From Epiperipatus broadwayi (taxonomy: Eukaryota; Onychophora; Udeonychophora; Euonychophora; Peripatidae), in contig JAQFVV010000111.1 of NCBI GenBank assembly GCA_028023455.1, positions 1,247,909 through 1,311,908 on the forward strand: a stretch of DNA of 64,000 nucleotides, given 5' to 3'. Below the pieces are notes generated by a model, which made no database searches, had not been told where the DNA came from, and saw only the letters and a program-made list of their open reading frames with translations. Below are positions 58,791-64,000 of the stretch, piece after piece (position 1 is the stretch's first letter; each line of letters begins with the position of its first letter). Both the position numbers and the translations under genes were made by a program.

Positions 58791-60405
58791 TTACATTACA
58801 TTACAATAAATAAAATTATTAAAATACATATATGTACATAAAAATGATTAAACTTATTACATTCTTTTTTTTCTTCCCATAATATATATATACAAATAAT
58901 CTAAAAAAAAACACAACAACAACAACAACAATAATAATAATAACAACAACAATCCCTTCCTTATATTTTTAAAATTATAATCTAACAATGCCCATTTTCA
59001 TCCTAATTGTGCTGGACCTTTAACTATGTTTACACATTTGTTTAAATTCTCTTGAATAATAATAATAAACTAAATACATTTTTGCCAACAATTTGGACAC
59101 ATTAGCCTTTTTAAATTATAAATAAAAAAATTTTTTTCCATTTTTTTAAATTTTTTATGCAAGCTATTCCATATTTTCTTGATGATTTTGCCATTTTTCA
59201 GATTTGGCATTGCATTCTAATAAGTTTCTCTGTTATTAACATTATTTATATAATAATCATTCTTATTAGTTTAAACCCAAATTCTCATTTTGAAGAAAAA
59301 TGACCAGGTTGAAATAGTCTTTTTATAATCACATTAAGAGAAGATTGAAAAAAGAAGACAATAACAATAAAAATGAATTCTATTATTATAATTAATATAC
59401 CTTTCAGCATTTTGAAAATAATAAGACAGTTGAAAGGCAATTAAAAAGAAAATGCTAAATTACCATCAGAAGTTAATAAAAGAAATGCTTATGGTTTATT
59501 GTGAATGTCAGAAACGATCCTGGAACTCCTGATCCCAAGTTGGAAGCTCTACCAACTGCACAAAACCAAATATAAGTACGAGAAGTTAATGTCGTAACTT
59601 GACAGGACTTAATAATAATATAAAAACAATATGCTTAATGATACAGGATATATAAATATTTATCATGCTTTGTGCAGTTTAATGCAGTAGCAGATTAATG
59701 GACTCAAATATTAAAGATTGCTAGATCGAGGTTCAATCGTCACAATGCTTAAAGCTAACATGATCTACTAAGAAGTAACCGTATCAATTATTTATTTTAA
59801 TATTTATCTTAATCATCTAAAATATGTATTTTAAATATTGGTCAATCATTTTAAAATGCCTGAAATATTTTTAATTACAATAATAAGATTTGTGGTTTCA
59901 GTGTTGAGTTTACATTATGCTTAGTGCTTGAAAGAAATAAGCAGTCACACTTTTTTGAAAATATTATCTCATTACATTTGTAATTTTCAATGGTTAATTT
60001 GATATTTTGCATCAGGTGCTAAACAGATATATTACAATAGAGTGATTACAATAGTAATACTAAAACATATTTTTCGAAAAGTTTTTTCAGATATTCTAAA
60101 TTAAAAAAAAAAAAGAGTGAAATAAATTAGAGTACAAAAATCAAGAATGAAAACTTGAGGTCACTACAATCTTGCAATTCAAGACTGCAAAGTATTCATT
60201 TTGCACATTCTTAAACAGAGGGGGAATACTCCCACATTACAAAATTTGCATGATTATCAAAAAATATGATTATTAATTTGTTTTATATTTAACACTCTTC
60301 ACATCTAATAATAGTCAATTTCATAATAATGTTAACGCAGAAGTGAATGAAGATTTAGTTTCTACATGTAAACATTCAAGGGCATGGCATAATAAAATAT
60401 TTTAC
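58791..60405. other. Intron sequence next to the upstream PTPN9 exon, no gene
   Basis: AT-rich sequence with CAACAACAACAA and AATAATAATAA tracts (58914-58953). A weak tRNA-like stretch near 59670-59760 (B-box-like GAGGTTCAATCGTC) is not convincing enough to call. Confidence 0.45.
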
Positions 60406-60530
60406 CTTTCAAGTGCTACATCTAATTGATATACGACCCCCTGCAGAGTTGTCTGGTGACTGACCAGTTCAGGGTGATGCAACCTCGCTGTGAACAAAGC
60501 TATTGCTGCTCCGCTGAAATCCCGAGTTGG
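60406..60530 (-). CDS. PTPN9: PTPN9/MEG2-like tyrosine phosphatase, CRAL-TRIO domain exon (upstream of the pair)
   Basis: The 125-nt exon starts in phase 0 and encodes PTRDFSGAAIALFTARLHHP, then ELVSHQTTLQGVVYQLDVAL and E, leaving AG. The acceptor is ATTTATTTAG (60531-60540) and the donor GTAAAA (60400-60405). The peptide matches vertebrate PTPN9 (GASIALFTARLHHP, then a VVLQALFYLLDRAVDS pattern) in the CRAL-TRIO lipid-binding domain. Joined to 17882-17987 it gives ALESVEAQRNGLVFIYDM, as in the vertebrate protein. The domain targets the phosphatase to secretory vesicles through phosphoinositide binding. Base composition is near 50 percent GC against a strongly AT-rich background, as expected of a constrained exon. 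Confidence 0.94.
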
Positions 60531-61987
60531 CTAAATAAATAAATAAAAACATATGTAGTAGTAATAATAAAACAAAATCTATTTAACTCATAATTTATCT
60601 AGTACAATTGTTAAATGTTTTTAAAAAATACAGTTTTTTATTGAATTTTATAAATCTATATAATTATTTGAATATAGTGATAATAAGTAAGATAAGCAAT
60701 AAGCACACATACATACATGCTTCAAAATTTTAAGAATTATAGTTGTACAACAGTGTATATTTTTAATGTTAATTATAAGTTAAATTGTTGTAGTAAATTA
60801 TATCTATTGGCATTGCTCATACAATGAAATTTCCCCCACCAGAATGGCTTAAAATATTTTAATTATATATTCACTTTTTATTTTTAAAAAAAGTTGAGCA
60901 GAGATTGAACGATAACTATTATTACCTACTTTACAAACAATAATGAAAACGATCACAAAGGATTTTTACAAAATTAAAAAATTATATATACATCTCTTTG
61001 CTATCTCTAGACGCCATAACATAAGCAAAGGGATGTTAAACAACAGATAACCAAGTGCCCATGAATGATTTCCAACTAACTGGTATCAAGCAGAAAACAC
61101 TGCATCGACATTGTTTTCAAAATGATCAGATTTAACTCTTAGCTAATGGCTTAGAAAATTAAAATCCTAAAGTTCTGAATTTGCATAACTCCAAAAATTT
61201 GATGAAACCAGAATAATAACTATATGTTTTAATAAAGGTCAATATAAAGGAACTGAAGTTACTTTTGATTTTTTGGTGAAGGGCTTATCCCTTAGTTTAT
61301 ATAATTAGGCAGTAGTTATATCTTTTGTCTATCTGCAAAATTCATGATGTAAGCAATGAGTGAAATCATTGGACTGTAAAGGGCAGATCAGTCAGAATTC
61401 CATTAGCTGAGTGACATTCTTTTATTAGGAATTATTTATTTTTTCTCACTCAGTAGCCTGTTTGTACCATCTTAACATTCAAATTAAAATTGACAAGTCA
61501 ATACTGGTGAAAGAGAGAGAGATTTACTACTTGTATGTTTATACAAACTAAGAAGAATCAAGTTATAAACCTTGTAAGACTAAGTGACATATGATATATT
61601 TAATTTCTTTTTATAAATAAAATCTTATAAAAAATTATATATTTTTATAAAGTTCTATTAAGAAAAAAATTACAATGCTTAAAGTTTTAAAATAAAAAAA
61701 CACTCTCATTAGTTATAGAAATTGCAAAAGTTATCAATGATACACACAGACATCAAAGTTGAATTATTTGCTTTGCACAATGGTACTTGAAATAATGTAA
61801 TATATGCCTATCAATAATGAAAATACCATTACAATGAGATCTGAAGAACAAATTTTATTCAACTTTATAGTCATCCTTAACATATTAGAAAAACTGGGCT
61901 ATACAAGAGGTAAGCAAACATTAAATACAATCAACTGTCAGCATGCTAATAAAAAATCCAATTTACTTTCAATGCTTTTAGCATATT

Positions 61988-62073
61988 ATACTATTTAGAT
62001 ATACTTTAGAAATCACATGATGGATATAATATACTATTTAGATATACTTTAGAAATCACATGATGGATATAAT
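61988..62073 (+). repeat. 43-bp perfect tandem duplication
   Basis: The unit starts ATACTATTTAGATATACTTT and ends ATGGATATAAT. It is present at 61988-62030 and 62031-62073 with no difference, hence very recent. Confidence 0.92.
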
Positions 62074-62415
62074 ATATCTTTATCTAACAGCAATAATAAA
62101 TATAATAATAATATACATAAAAGCTCTTTTTGGCAAATATTAATTTTTGCCCTTTTCAATGTGCTTGAACTATTTTACTATTAAGAACTACATTGTATAT
62201 ATAGTGACATCTATCTGTTTTATATAAAATTAACTATAACCATTAAAACAATGTAATATTTTTGAGTAAAAAAAAACAACACACCTGTATAAATGTAGAA
62301 ATAAAAAATAATAGAAGATAATTATAATTTTGTTCAAATTTATAATTATATCGGGAATGACAAACGATGGTCATTTGTACTGGCACAATATGGTACCCAA
62401 TAATACTGTTAAAAG

Positions 62416-62484
62416 ATATGATATGTTGGACTATTTCCATCATTTATGAGTGAAGAATGGAAATAGACCATCATATCACATCTT
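62416..62484. repeat. Short imperfect hairpin
   Basis: GATATGATATGTTGGACTAT followed by TTCCATC pairs with GAATGGAAATAGACCATCAT followed by ATCACATC, loop near 62445-62453. Arms are about 28 bp. It could be a MITE remnant or simply a hairpin. Confidence 0.55.
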
Positions 62485-63543
62485 ATAATATACCATCATT
62501 ACAAACCTTCAGACAAATAATAATACTGTTAACTTCTATTTAAGATTTTGAAAAAAATGTTTTCGATAAAAACATATGTATAAATTGTATAGAAATTTGA
62601 AAAAGAAAATCAAATGACTTATTGCTTGGGAGTTCAAAAGAAGCAGCAAGCATCAGCAATGATAAAACTGGAATGCACTCCCTGAATTTTGAGTTCCAGA
62701 ATTTGCCATTTTATCACTCATAAATCAAGAAGGGCAAATATATATATATCATTAAGATTTGGAAGATGATTATATAAAATCAACTGTAACTGCAGAATAT
62801 TAATTTTATAGGATCTTAATTTTAAGCTATAAAGTGGACTGAATAAGTTCTCAAATTATTAACATATATATATCATAAATTTATTGCTTTTTTTCTTTTC
62901 ATTTAAATTTCAATTAAACATTATCCATTTTAAAAATTGGAATCTTTAACAAAGAATCCCACCCCACACTTCCTTAAACTTACATCAATTTGCAATAATA
63001 CCACTCTAACCATCTACACAAAAATTAATTATCTATTACTTTGATGAAGATAGAGCAGTTGGAAATTGTTATCAATTTTTTTTTGTACTGGCAATTGCTA
63101 TTTAGCAATTTATTCTATGCTTTACATAATTCTAATTTTTATTGTGAATAAATTATTGTTCAATTTTACCAAGACTAAATATCTGATTATTTTGATGACT
63201 TAATACATGACAAATAATTGTTGTCTCTATCATATATTTATTTTCTTCATAAATTTTGTTTTATTTTATGAACCAAATTTCTTTTCAATAGTCTTATGTA
63301 AATATTTTAGCAATATTTTATTATACATCAACTACATTTCGATCATCTCATATAGACATTTTACTATACATATGGATAATCATTTTTCTCTTCACTAGTA
63401 AAATTGTAATTATAAATATGCGACTTTTTTTCACATTAAATAGTGAAGCTATAATTTTTCTCTAATTTATAATAGGTTTGCTTAGCGTTTTCAAGATTTC
63501 ATGTTCGAATTTCATACTCATAGCTTTGTAAATAAAGATTATT

Positions 63544-64000
63544 ATGATTTATGCAAATGTGTTTGAATTTTTAATTAGTCCAAATACAATCAATCAGAGA
63601 ATAAAAACATTTTATAGAAAACTAAGAAATAAATTGCCTAAAGACAATATGAAATACCTAACAATTCCATTTATACCTAATGTAACACCAAATATTGCAA
63701 AAACATTGTCTAACAATTTAGCTTCAGAACACCTCCCAATACTAACCGACTGATAAATAATTCTAAAGATAAAACAGAAAAAGATCAAGCCCCTCATGTG
63801 GTCTATAAAATGGCATGCCCTCAATTAGGCTGCCATGCATCATACTATGGTGAGACTCGGGCTAACCTGAACACAAGAATTTACCAACATAGGTATGTCT
63901 ACAATAGGGTTAAAAATAAAAATGAAGAATCTTCAGTATTCTGGGACCACCAAACAGCTACAGGCCATGTATTTGAGCCTAGTTCTGCCCAAATAATTTG
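63544..64000 (+). pseudogene. Penelope-like element: linker and GIY-YIG endonuclease, runs off the window
   Basis: Frame 63544-63750 reads INQRIKTFYRKLRNKLP, then YLTIPFIPNVTPNIAKTLSN (the linker between reverse transcriptase and nuclease in PLEs). After one frameshift near 63740 it continues VVYKMACPQLGCHASYYGET, RANLNTRIYQHR and HQTATGHVFE to the window end. YYGET-R-xxL-xxRI-xxH is the GIY-YIG nuclease signature, and CPQLGC the preceding zinc-binding cysteines found in PLEs of the Neptune kind. Apart from the frameshift the region is open, so the copy may be fairly young. The reverse transcriptase part upstream is not visible, so it is 5'-truncated or rearranged. Confidence 0.82.

Larger units (their letters stand above)
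17988..60405 (-). other. PTPN9: PTPN9 intron, about 42.4 kb
   Basis: Bounded by the donor GTAAAA after CTTGAAAG (60405) and the acceptor TTGCAG (17988). It is filled with transposable elements described separately: RTE, retrozyme-like fold-backs, hAT-like, SINE and other LINE remnants. Phase is 2: the two bases AG at the 60406 end join T at 17987 to give serine. The intron call assumes these are consecutive exons. The joined peptide aligns to PTPN9 without a gap, so no exon needs to exist in between, although an alternative exon is possible (see 53256-53414). Confidence 0.85.
60531..63543. other. Further PTPN9 intron sequence upstream of the exon, no other gene
   Basis: AT-rich sequence. Contains the 43-bp tandem duplication at 61988-62073 and the hairpin at 62416-62484 (separate entries). 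No further PTPN9 exon was recognised up to the window end. Confidence 0.5.

Noticed and set aside
59670-59760. tRNA-like stretch with GAGGTTCAATCGTC
   Set aside because: B-box-like only; the A box is doubtful, with no cloverleaf, tail or duplication.
1-64000. CRISPR array, operon or prokaryotic regulatory elements
   Set aside because: The only regular array (11073-11590) has contiguous units without spacers, and the exon/intron structure shows eukaryotic DNA.

Overview
The window is AT-rich, intron-dominated DNA from a metazoan, most likely an invertebrate. The kingdom is secure: spliceosomal exons of an animal gene, RTE-type LINEs, a mariner, Penelope-like and hAT remnants, and tRNA-derived SINEs are all present. 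The phylum cannot be fixed from sequence alone. No bacterial-style genes or operons occur, and nearly all short open frames are chance.

Host gene. Two short minus-strand blocks, 60406-60530 and 17882-17987, read as consecutive coding exons of the CRAL-TRIO (Sec14-like) domain of a PTPN9/MEG2 protein tyrosine phosphatase. Their splice sites are canonical and the codon split across the junction joins in frame. They are separated by one intron of about 42.4 kb. The flanks 1-17881 and 60531-64000 are then further intron sequence of the same gene, so almost everything else listed here is intronic repeat content. One GC-richer minus-strand frame at 53256-53414, with a possible splice donor, is the only other candidate exon.

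Repeat landscape, left to right. RTE 3' ends and fragments lie at 541-770, 14550-15960, 20745-25270 (the fullest copy) and 44865-46450. Other LINE tails lie at 7630-8035, 16130-16400, 29690-29870, 38225-38885 and 57870-58790. A near full-length dead mariner lies at 5754-7055. A dead hAT-like transposase lies at 36000-37330, and a 1.6-kb non-autonomous hAT-like element with an 8-bp target duplication at 40443-42062. A TIR element lies at 9801-10741, and a MITE whose terminus has expanded into a 37-bp tandem array at 10888-11590. Short tRNA-Gly-derived SINEs of two kinds lie near 36.4, 37.7, 46.1 and 49.1 kb. Penelope-like (PLE) GIY-YIG fragments lie at 31340-31508 and at the right edge (63544-64000).

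Most interesting content. At least five families of fold-back insertions share one architecture. Each is flanked by a 12-15 bp direct target duplication. Inside is a unit of roughly 320-470 nt, and in several copies more than one unit length is present head to tail, fused head to head to an inverted 5' piece. Two families carry candidate type I hammerhead ribozymes whose core and stems can be followed base by base (2659-2717 and 23423-23477), each with a loopless, self-complementary stem III. This is what reverse transcription of circular or multimeric self-cleaving RNAs (retrozyme-like elements) would leave, and the PLE remnants are candidate helpers. Three further families (21785-22506, 25763-26394, 34041-34782) show the same architecture without a ribozyme that I can recognise.
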